A DNA stretch of 64,000 nt from Streptomyces sp. NBC_00306. GTDB taxonomy: Bacteria; Actinomycetota; Actinomycetes; Streptomycetales; Streptomycetaceae. The translations under genes were made by a program, and so were the position numbers. The DNA is taken from contig NZ_CP108032.1 in NCBI RefSeq assembly GCF_036169555.1, forward strand, positions 6,200,001 through 6,264,000, written 5' to 3'. The notes under the pieces were generated by a model, which was not told where the DNA came from, made no database searches, and saw nothing but the letters and a program-made list of their open reading frames with translations. Each line of letters starts with the position of its first letter. The first letter of the stretch is position 1. This document shows positions 16,998 to 25,894 of this stretch, in pieces.

Positions 16998-18230
16998 ATG
17001 GGATTCCACGTCGACTCCGAGACCGGGCGGCTGCGCCGGGTCATACTGCACCGGCCCGACCTCGAACTGAAGCGCCTCACTCCGAGCAACAAGGACGCGC
17101 TGCTCTTCGACGACGTGCTGTGGGTGCGCCGAGCCCGCCACGAGCACGACGGGTTCGCGGACATACTGCGTGACCGCGGGGTGGAGGTGCACCTCTTCGG
17201 CGATCTGCTGCGCGAGTCGCTGGACATCCCCGAGGCACGCAAGATCGTGCTGGACCGGGTCTTCGACGAGAAGGAGTACGGTCCGCTCGCCACCGACCAC
17301 CTCAGGGTTGCCTTCGACGAGTTGCCGACTTCTGATCTGGTCGAGGCGCTGGTCGGAGGGATGACCAAGCGGGAGTTCCTCGCCGGTCATCCCGAGCCGA
17401 CGTCCGTGCGTTTCCATGTGATGGACCTGGACGACTTCCTTCTCGACCCGCTGCCCAACCACCTGTTCACCCGCGACACGTCGGCCTGGATCTACGACGG
17501 GGTCTCGATCAATGCCATGCGCTGGCCCGCCCGGCAGCGCGAGACGGTCCACTTCGAGGCGATCTACAAGTACCACCCGCTCTTCACCGGCCCCCAGGCC
17601 GGACCGTTCCACCACTGGTCGGAGGGGCAGGACGACTACCCCTCCACCATCGAGGGCGGCGACGTGCTGGTCATCGGCAACGGCGCGGTGCTGATCGGGA
17701 TGAGCGAGCGCACCACACCGCAGGCGGTGGAGATGCTGGCGCGTGGGCTGTTCGCGGCCGGATCGGCGCGCACGATCGTGGCGCTGGACATGCCGAAGAG
17801 ACGCGCCTTCATGCACCTCGACACCGTGATGACCATGGTCGACGCGGACACCTTCACGCAGTACGCGGGTCTCGGCATGCTGCGCTCGTACACCATCGAG
17901 CCCGCGGACGGTTCGAGCGGTCTGAAGGTGAGCGACCATCCCCCCGAGCACATGCACAGCGCGATCGCCGCGGCGCTGGGTCTCAAGGAGATCCGCGTCC
18001 TCACGGCGACGCAGGACGTGCACTCGGCGGAGCGGGAGCAGTGGGACGACGGCTGCAACGTTCTCGCGGTGGAGCCGGGCGTCGTCGTCGCATACGAACG
18101 CAATGTCACCACCAACACCCATCTGCGCAAACAGGGCATCGAAGTGATCGAGATCCCCGGCAGCGAACTGGGGCGGGGCAGGGGCGGGCCGCGCTGCATG
18201 AGCTGCCCGGTCGAGAGGGATGCTGTATAG
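16998..18230 (+). CDS. arcA: Arginine deiminase
   Basis: A 410-residue enzyme converting arginine to citrulline and ammonia. The family signatures are present: FTRDTSAWIYDG (about residue 160), EGGDVLVIGNGAVLIGMSERTT, and HLDTVMTMVDADTF with the catalytic His/Asp. The nucleophilic Cys is in GGPRCMSCPVERD at the very end. ATG 16998 is chosen because GAGGATGGGG precedes it; it gives the standard length. It is followed 63 bp later by ornithine carbamoyltransferase, the catabolic arc arrangement. An 18-bp palindrome overlaps its stop codon. Confidence 0.95.
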   Translation: MGFHVDSETGRLRRVILHRPDLELKRLTPSNKDALLFDDVLWVRRARHEHDGFADILRDRGVEVHLFGDLLRESLDIPEARKIVLDRVFDEKEYGPLATDHLRVAFDELPTSDLVEALVGGMTKREFLAGHPEPTSVRFHVMDLDDFLLDPLPNHLFTRDTSAWIYDGVSINAMRWPARQRETVHFEAIYKYHPLFTGPQAGPFHHWSEGQDDYPSTIEGGDVLVIGNGAVLIGMSERTTPQAVEMLARGLFAAGSARTIVALDMPKRRAFMHLDTVMTMVDADTFTQYAGLGMLRSYTIEPADGSSGLKVSDHPPEHMHSAIAAALGLKEIRVLTATQDVHSAEREQWDDGCNVLAVEPGVVVAYERNVTTNTHLRKQGIEVIEIPGSELGRGRGGPRCMSCPVERDAV

Positions 18231-18239
18231 CAATACAGC
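18222..18239. promoter_or_regulatory. Perfect palindrome at the arcA/arcB junction
   Basis: GCTGTAT-AGCA-ATACAGC (7-bp arms, 18 bp in all) overlaps the arcA stop codon, and a palindromic GTATAC follows at 18245. The size equals an ARG box half-set, so an ArgR-like or local repressor acting on arcB is a reasonable guess. The sequence is not a clear match to a consensus I can cite. Confidence 0.45.
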
Positions 18240-18293
18240 CTCTCGTATACACTTCCATGGTCACCGCATTTTCGCGACCCAGGAGCAGCCGCC

Positions 18294-19319
18294 ATGGCCA
18301 TACATCTCGAAGGCCGCCACTTCCTCAAGGAGCTCGACTTCACCGCGGAGGAGTTCCGCGGTCTGGTCGAGCTGGCCGCCGAGCTCAAGGCTGCCAAGCG
18401 GGCCGGTACCGAGGTGCAGCGGCTGCGCGGGAAGAACATCGCGCTGATCTTCGAGAAGGCCTCGACACGTACACGCTGTGCGTTCGAGGTCGCGGCCGCG
18501 GACCAGGGCGCCGCGACGACGTACATCGACCCGTCGAGCTCCCATATCGGCACCAAGGAGTCCGCCAGGGACTCCGCACGGGTCCTCGGCCGGATGTTCG
18601 ACGCCATCGAGTTCCGCGGTGACGCGCAGGCCACCGTCGAGGAACTGGCACGGTTCGCCGGGGTGCCCGTCTACAACGGCCTCACCGCGGACTGGCACCC
18701 CACCCAGATGCTCGCCGATGTGCTCACCATGGTCGAGCACAGCGGCAAGCCGCTCGGGGAGATCGCGTACGCCTACCTCGGCGACGCCCGCTTCAACATG
18801 GGCAATTCGTATCTGGTCACCGGCGCCCTGCTGGGCATGGATGTGCGGATCGCCGCACCACGGGCCTACTGGCCGGCCGACGAGATCGTGACCCGAGCCC
18901 GCGCTGCCGCGGAGTCCAGCGGTGCCCGCATCACCCTGACCGAGGACATCGCCGAGGGTGTCCGGGGTGCGGACTTCGTCGCCACCGATGTCTGGGTGTC
19001 GATGGGGGAGCCCAAGGAGATCTGGGCCGAGCGCATCAAGGCGCTGGCGGCGTACGCGGTGACCATGGACGTCCTGCGGGCGACGGGCAACCCGGAGGTG
19101 AAGTTCCTGCACTGCCTGCCTGCGTTCCACGACCTCGGCACCGCGGTCGGCCGGGAGATCCACGAGACGTACGGTCTGGGCGAACTGGAGGTGACGGACG
19201 AGGTGTTCGAGTCGGAGCACTCCGTCGTCTTCGACGAGGCCGAGAACCGTATGCACACGATCAAGGCGGTCCTGGTCGCCACGCTGGCGGGACCCGCCGG
19301 CGCCAGTATCTCCGGATAG
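18294..19319 (+). CDS. arcB: Ornithine carbamoyltransferase (catabolic type)
   Basis: A 341-residue transferase. The carbamoyl-phosphate loop STRTR lies near residue 60, with HPTQMLAD near residue 140 and the ornithine-binding/catalytic HCLPAFHD near residue 277. Placed after arcA, it should run citrulline phosphorolysis in arginine catabolism; an anabolic role (argF) cannot be excluded. No carbamate kinase gene (arcC) follows. It starts 63 bp after arcA and is convergent with the next gene. Confidence 0.92.
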   Translation: MAIHLEGRHFLKELDFTAEEFRGLVELAAELKAAKRAGTEVQRLRGKNIALIFEKASTRTRCAFEVAAADQGAATTYIDPSSSHIGTKESARDSARVLGRMFDAIEFRGDAQATVEELARFAGVPVYNGLTADWHPTQMLADVLTMVEHSGKPLGEIAYAYLGDARFNMGNSYLVTGALLGMDVRIAAPRAYWPADEIVTRARAAAESSGARITLTEDIAEGVRGADFVATDVWVSMGEPKEIWAERIKALAAYAVTMDVLRATGNPEVKFLHCLPAFHDLGTAVGREIHETYGLGELEVTDEVFESEHSVVFDEAENRMHTIKAVLVATLAGPAGASISG

Positions 19320-19337
19320 TCATGCGGGGGAACCGCG

Positions 19338-19772
19338 TCAGGTCCGCGACGGCAGCGTGAACCAGACGGCCTTGCCCTCCGCGGTCGCCCGGTGCCCGCA
19401 GTCCGAGCTCAGGGCCCGTATCAACAGCAGTCCGCGCCCGTGCTCCTGCCAAGGGTCCGGCTCACCGCCCGGCACGGCGATCCGGCACAGATCCCCCGGC
19501 GGCGCCGGATCACCGTCATGGACCTCCACCTGGCAGCCGCCCGCGAGCAGCTCCACCACCAGCTCTATGGGTGACTCGCTGGGGGTGTGCTCCACGGCGT
19601 TCGCCACCAGCTCGGCCGTCAGCAGCTCCGCCGTGTCACTGTCCGCCGTCGCCTCGATCTCCGCGAGCGCCGTGCGGATCAGGGCACGCGCGATGGGCAC
19701 CGCTGCCGTGGTGTGCGGCAGGGCGATGCGCCACGAGGCGGGGCCGGAGGCATCGAGCAAGGCAGGGTCCAT
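19338..19772 (-). CDS. Anti-sigma-type ATP-binding protein (HATPase_c_2)
   Basis: A 144-residue GHKL ATPase of the RsbW/SpoIIAB-like group abundant in Streptomyces. It shows the N-box region ELVANAVEHT, the G1 box VEVHDGDPAPP and the G2-like HGRGLLLIRALSSDCG with the C-terminal KAVWFTLP. Such proteins bind sigma factors or act as kinases for anti-anti-sigma partners. It is a single gene convergent with arcB; no partner sits next to it. Confidence 0.82.
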   Translation of the reverse strand: MDPALLDASGPASWRIALPHTTAAVPIARALIRTALAEIEATADSDTAELLTAELVANAVEHTPSESPIELVVELLAGGCQVEVHDGDPAPPGDLCRIAVPGGEPDPWQEHGRGLLLIRALSSDCGHRATAEGKAVWFTLPSRT

Positions 19773-19972
19773 TCAGGGGTCAGCTCTGGGTGGGTCCGTT
19801 CACGAGGTGAGGGTCCTGCTCTCCACCATAGGAATCGCGGCTGCGGGAACAAGGGGCGCAGGCCACCCCGGTCAGGACCTGTGTCACAACCGCTACAGGA
19901 CCATTGCCGTGTCACGCCACCTCTGTCGCGCACATCACAGCCTCGGTGTCCGCCCGGTCCTGTCGTATAGCG

Positions 19973-20000
19973 CACTCGTGACGGCAGTCACGTACGAGTG
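19973..20000. promoter_or_regulatory. Nested dyad upstream of the enoyl-CoA hydratase; shared motif
   Basis: CACTCGT (19973-19979) and ACGAGTG (19994-20000) form a 28-bp dyad that encloses GTGAC-GGCA-GTCAC. The core GTGACGGCAGTCA (19978-19990) recurs with one change in the divergent promoter at 25814-25826. The site lies 50 bp upstream of the enoyl-CoA hydratase start. The repetition at two promoters of one pathway argues for a common regulator, most simply the PaaX-like protein. Confidence 0.6.
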
Positions 20001-20049
20001 ATAGCTTCGAAGGGCAGGCAGGACCGCCGGCCGAGGGAGGCACCACTCC

Positions 20050-20877
20050 ATGAGCCCCTTTCCCAGCTCAGCGCCGCGCGCGGACGCATGGCGTCATCTG
20101 CGCGTCACCACGCAGGACGGCGTCGCGACCGTCACGCTCGCCCGGCCCGAGAAACTGAACGCCCTCACCTTCGGCGCCTACGCCGATCTGCGCGATCTGC
20201 TCGCCCAGCTGTCGCGCGAGCGCTCCGTGCGGGCGCTGGTGCTCGCCGGTGAGGGCCGGGGCTTCTGCTCCGGCGGCGACGTCGACGAGATCATCGGCGC
20301 GACGCTTTCCATGGACACCGCGCAGCTGCTCGACTTCAACCGGATGACCGGGCAGGTCGTCCGGGCCATCCGTGAGTGCCCCTTCCCGGTGATCGCGGCG
20401 GTCCACGGGGTCGCCGCCGGCGCCGGCGCCGTGCTCGCGCTGGCTTCCGACTTCCGGGTGGCCGACCCGTCCGCCCGGTTCGCGTTCCTGTTCACGAAGG
20501 TCGGGCTCTCGGGCGGTGACATGGGCGCCGCCTATCTGCTGCCGCGCGTCGTCGGCCTCGGACACGCCACCCGGCTGCTGATGCTCGGCGAAGCGGTGCG
20601 CGCCCCCGAGGCCGAACGCATCGGACTGATCAGCGAGCTGACGGACGAGGGCCACGCGGACGCCCGCGCGGCCGAACTCGCCCGCCGTCTCGCCGACGGC
20701 CCGGCGCTGGCCCTCGCCCAGACCAAGGCGCTGCTCACCGCCGAACTGGACATGCCGCTCGCCGCGTCCGTGGAGCTCGACGCCTCGACGCAGGCCCTGC
20801 TGATGACGGGCGAGGACTACGCGGAGTTCCACGCGGCCTTCACCGAGAAGCGCCCGCCGAAATGGCAGGGCCGGTGA
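20050..20877 (+). CDS. Enoyl-CoA hydratase/isomerase family protein
   Basis: A 275-residue crotonase-fold enzyme. The oxyanion-hole motif GEGRGFCSGGDVDEI is near residue 75 and the second motif HGVAAGAGAVLALASDFRVA near residue 120. The active-site glutamate positions are not typical of PaaG or EchA, so the exact reaction is open. GGGAGG lies nine bases upstream. Its end overlaps the fused monooxygenase gene by GTGA, so the two are co-translated. Together they suggest ring processing of an aromatic CoA ester. Confidence 0.88.
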   Translation: MSPFPSSAPRADAWRHLRVTTQDGVATVTLARPEKLNALTFGAYADLRDLLAQLSRERSVRALVLAGEGRGFCSGGDVDEIIGATLSMDTAQLLDFNRMTGQVVRAIRECPFPVIAAVHGVAAGAGAVLALASDFRVADPSARFAFLFTKVGLSGGDMGAAYLLPRVVGLGHATRLLMLGEAVRAPEAERIGLISELTDEGHADARAAELARRLADGPALALAQTKALLTAELDMPLAASVELDASTQALLMTGEDYAEFHAAFTEKRPPKWQGR

Positions 20878-23267
20878 ACCCCGCGGATGCCGTAGAACCG
20901 GCGAACCCGGCCGCCGGCGGTCAAGAACCCCGCACCTCCGGCCGGCCCGCTGGGCCCCCGCTGCCCGGGACGGACTCCACCGGCACCGGCCCGCGCCCCC
21001 TGCGCGTCGCCGTCATCGGCGGCGGACCCGGCGGTCTGTACGCCGCCGCCCTGCTCAAGCGGCTCGACCCCGCCCGCGACATCACCGTCTGGGAGCGCAA
21101 CGCCCCCGACGACACCTTCGGCTTCGGCGTCGTCCTCTCCGACGAGACCCTCGGCGGCATCGAGCACGCCGACCCCGTCATCTACCGCGCGCTCCAGGAC
21201 GAGTTCGTCCGCTGGGACGACATCGACATCGTCCACCGCGGCCGCACCCTCACCTCCGGCGGCCACGGCTTCGCCGCGCTGGGCCGGCGCAGACTGCTGG
21301 GGATACTGCACGAGCGCTGCGAGTCCCTCGGCGTACGGATCCGCTTCCGCACCCCCGCGCCCCCCGCCGCCGAACTCGCCGCCACGCACGACCTCGTCAT
21401 CGCGGCCGACGGAGTCAACAGCCTCACCCGCGAGGCACACGCCGACGCCTTCGCGCCCCGGATCACCACCCACCGGTGCCGCTACATCTGGCTGGCCGCC
21501 GACTTCGCCCTCGACGCGTTCCGGTTCGAGATCGCCGAGACCGAACACGGCGCGATGCAGCTCCACGGCTATCCCTTCTCGCCCGACGCCTCCACCGTCA
21601 TCGTCGAGATGCGCGAGGAGGTGTGGCGGGCGGCGGGCTTCGACGCCTGTGACGAGCAGGAGTCCACCGAACGCTGCGCCAAGATCTTCGCCGACGCCCT
21701 CGACGGCCGGCCGCTGCGGAGCAACAACTCCGCCTGGATCGCCTTCCGGACGGTCGTCAACGACCGCTGGTCCCACGGCCGCACCGTGCTGCTGGGCGAC
21801 GCCGCGCACACCGCCCACTTCTCCATCGGCTCCGGCACCAAGCTCGCCGTCGAGGACGCACTCGCCCTCGCCGCCTGCATCGACGAGCAGTCGACCCTGG
21901 ACGAGGCACTGGCCGCGTACGAGAGCGAGCGCCGGCCGGTCGTGGAGTCGACCCAGCGGGCGGCCGCCGCGAGTCTGCGCTGGTTCGAGGAGCTCGGCAC
22001 CTATCTCGGCCAGCCGCCGCGGCAGTTCGCCTTCAACCTGCTGACCCGCAGCCGCCGCGTCACCCACGACAACCTCCGGCTGCGTGATCCGGCGTTCACC
22101 GACGACGTCCAGAAGGACTTCGGGTGTCCGCCCGCCACGCCTCCGATGTTCACCCCGCTCCGGCTGCGCGGCCTCGAACTGCGCAACCGGGTCGTCGTCT
22201 CGCCGATGGACATGTACTCCGCGACGGACGGGCTGCCCGCCGACTTCCACCTCGTCCACCTCGGTGCGCGAGCCCTCGGCGGCGCCGCGATGGTCATGAC
22301 CGAGATGGTGTGCGTGAGCGCGGAGGGCCGCATCACACCCGGCTGCACGGGCCTGTACACCGAGGAGCACGCGACGGCCTGGCGCCGCATCACCGACTTC
22401 GTGCACCAGCAGTCGCCCGGCACGGCCATCGGTGTGCAGCTGGGCCACTCCGGCCGCAAGGGATCCACGAAGCTCATGTGGGAGGGCATCGACGAGCCAC
22501 TGCCCACCGGCAACTGGCCGCTCGTCGCCGCCTCACCGCTCTCGTACCGCCCGGGCGTCAACCAGATCCCGCGAGAACTGGACAGTGCGGGACTCGCGGA
22601 CATCCGCGAACAGTTCGCGGACGCGACCCGCCGAGCCGTCCGCAGCGGCTTCGACCTCCTCGAACTCCACTGCGCGCACGGCTACTTGCTGTCCGGGTTC
22701 CTCTCGGCGCTCACCAACCACCGCACGGACGCGTACGGGGGATCGCCGGAGAACCGGCTGCGCTTCCCCCTCGAAGTCTTCGACACCGTGCGGGACATCT
22801 GGCCCGACGACCGGCCCATGACCGTGCGTATCTCCGCCACCGACTGGGCGGAAGGCGGCACGACCGCCGAGGACGCCGTGGAGATGGCCCGGGCCTTCGT
22901 CGCCCACGGCGCCGACGCGATCGACGTCTCCACCGGACAGGTCGTCGCCGAGGAACGCCCCGAGTACGGCCGCTCGTACCAGACGCCGTACGCCGACCGG
23001 ATCCGCAACACCCTCGGCGTACCGGTCATCTCGGTGGGTGCGATCTCGTCCTGGGACGACGTCAACTCGCTGCTGCTGGCCGGCCGCGCGGACCTCTGCG
23101 CCCTCGCCCGCCCTCATCTCTACGACCCGCACTGGACGCTGCACGCGGCGGCCGAACAGGACTACACGGGCCCGGGCGCGCCCTGGCCGCTGCCGTACGG
23201 CGCGGGCAGCCGCAAGCCGCCGACAGGCCGTACGGACGCTCCCAAACCGAGGCTCACGCTGCGCTGA
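20874..23267 (+). CDS. Fused FAD monooxygenase / OYE-type reductase acting on an aryl-CoA
   Basis: About 797 residues. The N-terminal half (to about 410) is a group A flavin monooxygenase: GGGPGGLYAA for FAD, DGVNS, and VLLGDAAHTAHFSIGSG. The C-terminal half (from about 425) is an Old Yellow Enzyme barrel: FTPLRLRGLELRNRVVVSPM, HSGRKG and ALTNHRTDAYGGSPENR. The same fusion is known as 2-aminobenzoyl-CoA monooxygenase/reductase in Azoarcus evansii and is often labelled salicylyl-CoA 5-hydroxylase. The start is GTG in the upstream TGA; ATG 20862 is an alternative. The ligase, hydratase, dehydrogenase and RidA neighbours favour the aminobenzoyl-CoA reading. Confidence 0.85.
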   Translation: MNPADAVEPANPAAGGQEPRTSGRPAGPPLPGTDSTGTGPRPLRVAVIGGGPGGLYAAALLKRLDPARDITVWERNAPDDTFGFGVVLSDETLGGIEHADPVIYRALQDEFVRWDDIDIVHRGRTLTSGGHGFAALGRRRLLGILHERCESLGVRIRFRTPAPPAAELAATHDLVIAADGVNSLTREAHADAFAPRITTHRCRYIWLAADFALDAFRFEIAETEHGAMQLHGYPFSPDASTVIVEMREEVWRAAGFDACDEQESTERCAKIFADALDGRPLRSNNSAWIAFRTVVNDRWSHGRTVLLGDAAHTAHFSIGSGTKLAVEDALALAACIDEQSTLDEALAAYESERRPVVESTQRAAAASLRWFEELGTYLGQPPRQFAFNLLTRSRRVTHDNLRLRDPAFTDDVQKDFGCPPATPPMFTPLRLRGLELRNRVVVSPMDMYSATDGLPADFHLVHLGARALGGAAMVMTEMVCVSAEGRITPGCTGLYTEEHATAWRRITDFVHQQSPGTAIGVQLGHSGRKGSTKLMWEGIDEPLPTGNWPLVAASPLSYRPGVNQIPRELDSAGLADIREQFADATRRAVRSGFDLLELHCAHGYLLSGFLSALTNHRTDAYGGSPENRLRFPLEVFDTVRDIWPDDRPMTVRISATDWAEGGTTAEDAVEMARAFVAHGADAIDVSTGQVVAEERPEYGRSYQTPYADRIRNTLGVPVISVGAISSWDDVNSLLLAGRADLCALARPHLYDPHWTLHAAAEQDYTGPGAPWPLPYGAGSRKPPTGRTDAPKPRLTLR

Positions 23268-23282
23268 AGGGGGTGGCACGGA

Positions 23283-23318
23283 CGGCGGGCGCGGACGAGC
23301 TCCGACCGGCGCCCGCCG
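23283..23318. terminator. Bidirectional hairpin terminator
   Basis: CGGCGGGCGC (23283-23292) pairs perfectly with GCGCCCGCCG (23309-23318) around a 16-base loop that can itself pair GGA/TCC. It lies in the 69-bp gap between the convergent monooxygenase and paaX-like genes, the expected place for a two-way terminator. Confidence 0.8.
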
Positions 23319-23336
23319 CGCCGGCCCTGACCACCC

Positions 23337-24143
23337 TCACGTCTCGACGAAGACCGCTCCCGCGTCCCGCAGCAGCTCGTGCAGACGGGTGAACACCTCG
23401 GCGGAACGGCCGCCCGGCCAGCCCTCCGGGAGCAGTTCGAGCGGCAGCCCGGGATCCACATACGGCAGCCGGCGCCAGGAGTCGAGCGCCCGCAGATAGT
23501 CCCGGTACGCCTCCTCGGGCGAGCCCGTGTGCCCCGCCGACCAGATCCGCAGCACCGGCTCGTGCGCGTCGAGGAACTCCTCGTGCTGCTTGGCGATCGC
23601 TCCCAGGTCCCACCAGCGCGCGACCGCCTCCGCCGTGGCCGCGAAGCCAAGGTGCTCACCGCGGAAGAGCTCGACGTACGGGTCGAGCTGGAGGCGGCGC
23701 AGCGTGTGCCGGGTCTCCTGGTACAGCCGTGCAGGAGCGATCCACACCCCCGGCGCCGCCGACCCGAAGCCGAGACGGCCCAGCCGCGAACGCAGCAGAT
23801 GCCGCTTGTGGCGTTCGGCCTCGGGGACCGAGAAGACGGCCAGCACCCAGCCGTCCGTGAGCAGCGGCGCCGGCGGCTCGTAGATGCGCCGGTCGCCGTC
23901 GTCGAGCAGTTGCCGGGCGTCATCGGACAGCGCGTATCCGGCCGCGCCGTCGGGCGCGCGGCCGGCGATCAGCAGCCCGCGGCGCTTGAGACGGGAGACG
24001 GACGAGCGCACCGAGGGCGCGTCCACGCCGAGTACCGCCATGAGCCGGATGAGCTCGGCGACGGGCAGGGGCCCGGGCCGTTCGCGTCCGTACGCGCCGT
24101 AGAGGGTGACGATCAGGGAACGGGGGGTGTGCTGGTCGGCCAC
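23337..24143 (-). CDS. PaaX-family transcriptional repressor
   Basis: A 268-residue regulator. The N-terminal winged helix TPRSLIVTLYGAYGRER...VRSSVSRLKRRGLL matches PaaX, which senses phenylacetyl-CoA in E. coli. The middle domain (about 95-180) and the C-terminal DPGLPLELLPEGWPG motif complete the three-part family architecture. It starts with GTG four bases after the CoA-ligase stop and forms a minus-strand operon with it. Expected job: repress the aromatic module until an aryl-CoA ester appears, possibly through the GTGACGRCAGTCA sites. Confidence 0.88.
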   Translation of the reverse strand: MADQHTPRSLIVTLYGAYGRERPGPLPVAELIRLMAVLGVDAPSVRSSVSRLKRRGLLIAGRAPDGAAGYALSDDARQLLDDGDRRIYEPPAPLLTDGWVLAVFSVPEAERHKRHLLRSRLGRLGFGSAAPGVWIAPARLYQETRHTLRRLQLDPYVELFRGEHLGFAATAEAVARWWDLGAIAKQHEEFLDAHEPVLRIWSAGHTGSPEEAYRDYLRALDSWRRLPYVDPGLPLELLPEGWPGGRSAEVFTRLHELLRDAGAVFVET

Positions 24144-24147
24144 GTGA

Positions 24148-25764
24148 TCACTCTAGGGCCCGCAGCCGGAAGCGCTGCAGCTTGCCGGTCGGGGTGCGCG
24201 GCAGCGCGTCGAGGAAGACGATCTCGCGGGGGCACTTGTACGGCGTGAGCCGGTCCTTGACCGACTCGGTGAGCGCGGCCGCCGTCTCCTCGCCCCGGGA
24301 GACCCCGTCGCTCAGGACGACGTACGCCACCACGATCTGCCCGCGCAGTCCGTCCTCCCGCCCGATGACCGCGGCCTCCGCGACGTCCGGGTGGTGCAGC
24401 AGGGCCTCCTCGACCTCGGGTCCGGCGATGTTGTAGCCGGCGGAGATGATCATGTCGTCGGCGCGGGCGACATAGCGGAACCAGCCGTCCGGGTCGCGCA
24501 CATAGGTGTCGCCCGTGAGGTTCCAGCCGTCGCGCACGTAGTCCAGCTGCCGGGGGTCGCTCAGATAGCGGCAGCCGATCGGGCCGCGGACCGCGAGCAG
24601 CCCCGGTTCGCCGTCCGGGACCGGTGTGCCGGAACGATCCACCACCCGTGCCTGCCAGCCGGGCACGGGGATGCCCGTCGTGCCCGGCTTGATGTCCTCG
24701 TCGGCCGCGGAGATGAAGATGTGCAGCAGTTCGGTCGCGCCGATGCCGTTGATGATGCGCAGACCTGTCCGCTCCAGCCAGTCCTGCCAGGTGGCGGACG
24801 GGAGGTTCTCACCGGCGGACACGCAGCGGCGCAGCGAGCCGACGTCGTGCGCGTCCAGGTTGTTCAGCATCACGCGGTAGGCGGTCGGAGCGGTGAACAG
24901 CACCGACACCCGGTGCTCGGCGATGGCCGGCAGCATCTGCAGCGGACCCGCCTGTTCCAGCAGGAGCGCGGAGGCACCCGCCCGCATCGGGAAGATCACC
25001 AGCCCGCCCAGGCCGAAGGTGAAGCCGAGCGGCGGGCTGCCGGCGAAGACGTCGTCCGGCTCCGGCTTCAGCACCTGCGCGGAGAAGGTGTCCGCGACGG
25101 CCAGCACGTCCCGGTGGAAGTGCATGCACCCCTTGGGGCGGCCGGTGGTGCCGGAGGTGAAGGCGATCAGCGCGACGTCGTCGGCGGCCGTCTCCACCGC
25201 GGTGAACGGCTCCGCGGACTGCCCGGCGGCCAGCTGGAGCAGGTCGTCGGGGGAGTCGCCGCCGTACGAGGTGATCCGCAGCCCCGGCACCTCGGCCTTC
25301 GCCAGGTCGTCGAGCGAGCGGATGTCGCACAGGGCATGGCTGACCGCGCCGATCTCGCACACGGTGGCCAGTTCTCCCGCCCGCTGCTGGGCCAGCACGG
25401 TGACGGCGACCGCACCCGCCTTCAGCACGGCCAGCCAGCAGGCCGCGAGCCACGGTGTCGTGGGGCCGCGCAGCAGGACGCGGTTGCCCGGGACGACCCC
25501 GAGGTCGGTCGTGAGGGTGCGGGCGATGCGGTCGACCCGCTCGCGCAGGTCTCCGTACGACCAGGTCTCGCCCCCTCCGGTACGGAAGACGGGCCTGTCG
25601 GCCCCGAAGCGGTCGATCGTGCGGTCCAGCAGCTCGGCGGCGCAGTTGAGCCGCTGGGGATGGTGCAGAGCGGGCAGCTCGAAGAGGAGTTCCGGCCACT
25701 GCCCGGCGGGCGGGAGGTGGTCGCGCGGAAAGGTGTCGACGTGGGCCGAGGGTGTCAGCTCCAT
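24148..25764 (-). CDS. Aryl-CoA ligase (benzoate/2-aminobenzoate-CoA ligase-like)
   Basis: A 538-residue ANL-superfamily enzyme. It has the AMP-binding P-loop FTSGTTGRPKG (about residue 190), the INGIGATELLHIF motif (A5-like), and the hinge YVARADDMIISAGYNIAGPEVE. The C-terminal catalytic lysine is in PRTPTGKLQR. GATELLHIF is the benzoate-CoA ligase form of the motif. It activates a benzoate-type acid to its CoA thioester, the first step for the fused monooxygenase. ATG 25764 has GGGGG six bases upstream. The TTGACT/TACGCT promoter (25800-25827) precedes it; paaX follows. Confidence 0.87.
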   Translation of the reverse strand: MELTPSAHVDTFPRDHLPPAGQWPELLFELPALHHPQRLNCAAELLDRTIDRFGADRPVFRTGGGETWSYGDLRERVDRIARTLTTDLGVVPGNRVLLRGPTTPWLAACWLAVLKAGAVAVTVLAQQRAGELATVCEIGAVSHALCDIRSLDDLAKAEVPGLRITSYGGDSPDDLLQLAAGQSAEPFTAVETAADDVALIAFTSGTTGRPKGCMHFHRDVLAVADTFSAQVLKPEPDDVFAGSPPLGFTFGLGGLVIFPMRAGASALLLEQAGPLQMLPAIAEHRVSVLFTAPTAYRVMLNNLDAHDVGSLRRCVSAGENLPSATWQDWLERTGLRIINGIGATELLHIFISAADEDIKPGTTGIPVPGWQARVVDRSGTPVPDGEPGLLAVRGPIGCRYLSDPRQLDYVRDGWNLTGDTYVRDPDGWFRYVARADDMIISAGYNIAGPEVEEALLHHPDVAEAAVIGREDGLRGQIVVAYVVLSDGVSRGEETAAALTESVKDRLTPYKCPREIVFLDALPRTPTGKLQRFRLRALE

Positions 25765-25799
25765 GGTGCGCCCCCTTCTCGTCGTGGGGTCGTGAATGG

Positions 25800-25827
25800 A
25801 GCGTATCGTTAAGGTGACGACAGTCAA
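25800..25827 (-). promoter_or_regulatory. Promoter of the ligase-paaX operon with embedded operator motif
   Basis: On the minus strand TTGACT (25827-25822) and TACGCT (25805-25800) are separated by 16 bp, close to the SigA-type consensus. The -35 element is part of GTGACGACAGTCA (25814-25826), almost identical to the site upstream of the enoyl-CoA hydratase. A protein bound there would block the promoter. The same 130-bp region should also hold the divergent promoter of the acyl-CoA dehydrogenase. Confidence 0.6.
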
Positions 25828-25894
25828 TGGTCCGCGATATTGTGCTTCTCCGGGGGCCACCGCCGGACCCCCGGCCGTCGAAGTGGGGGCACGA

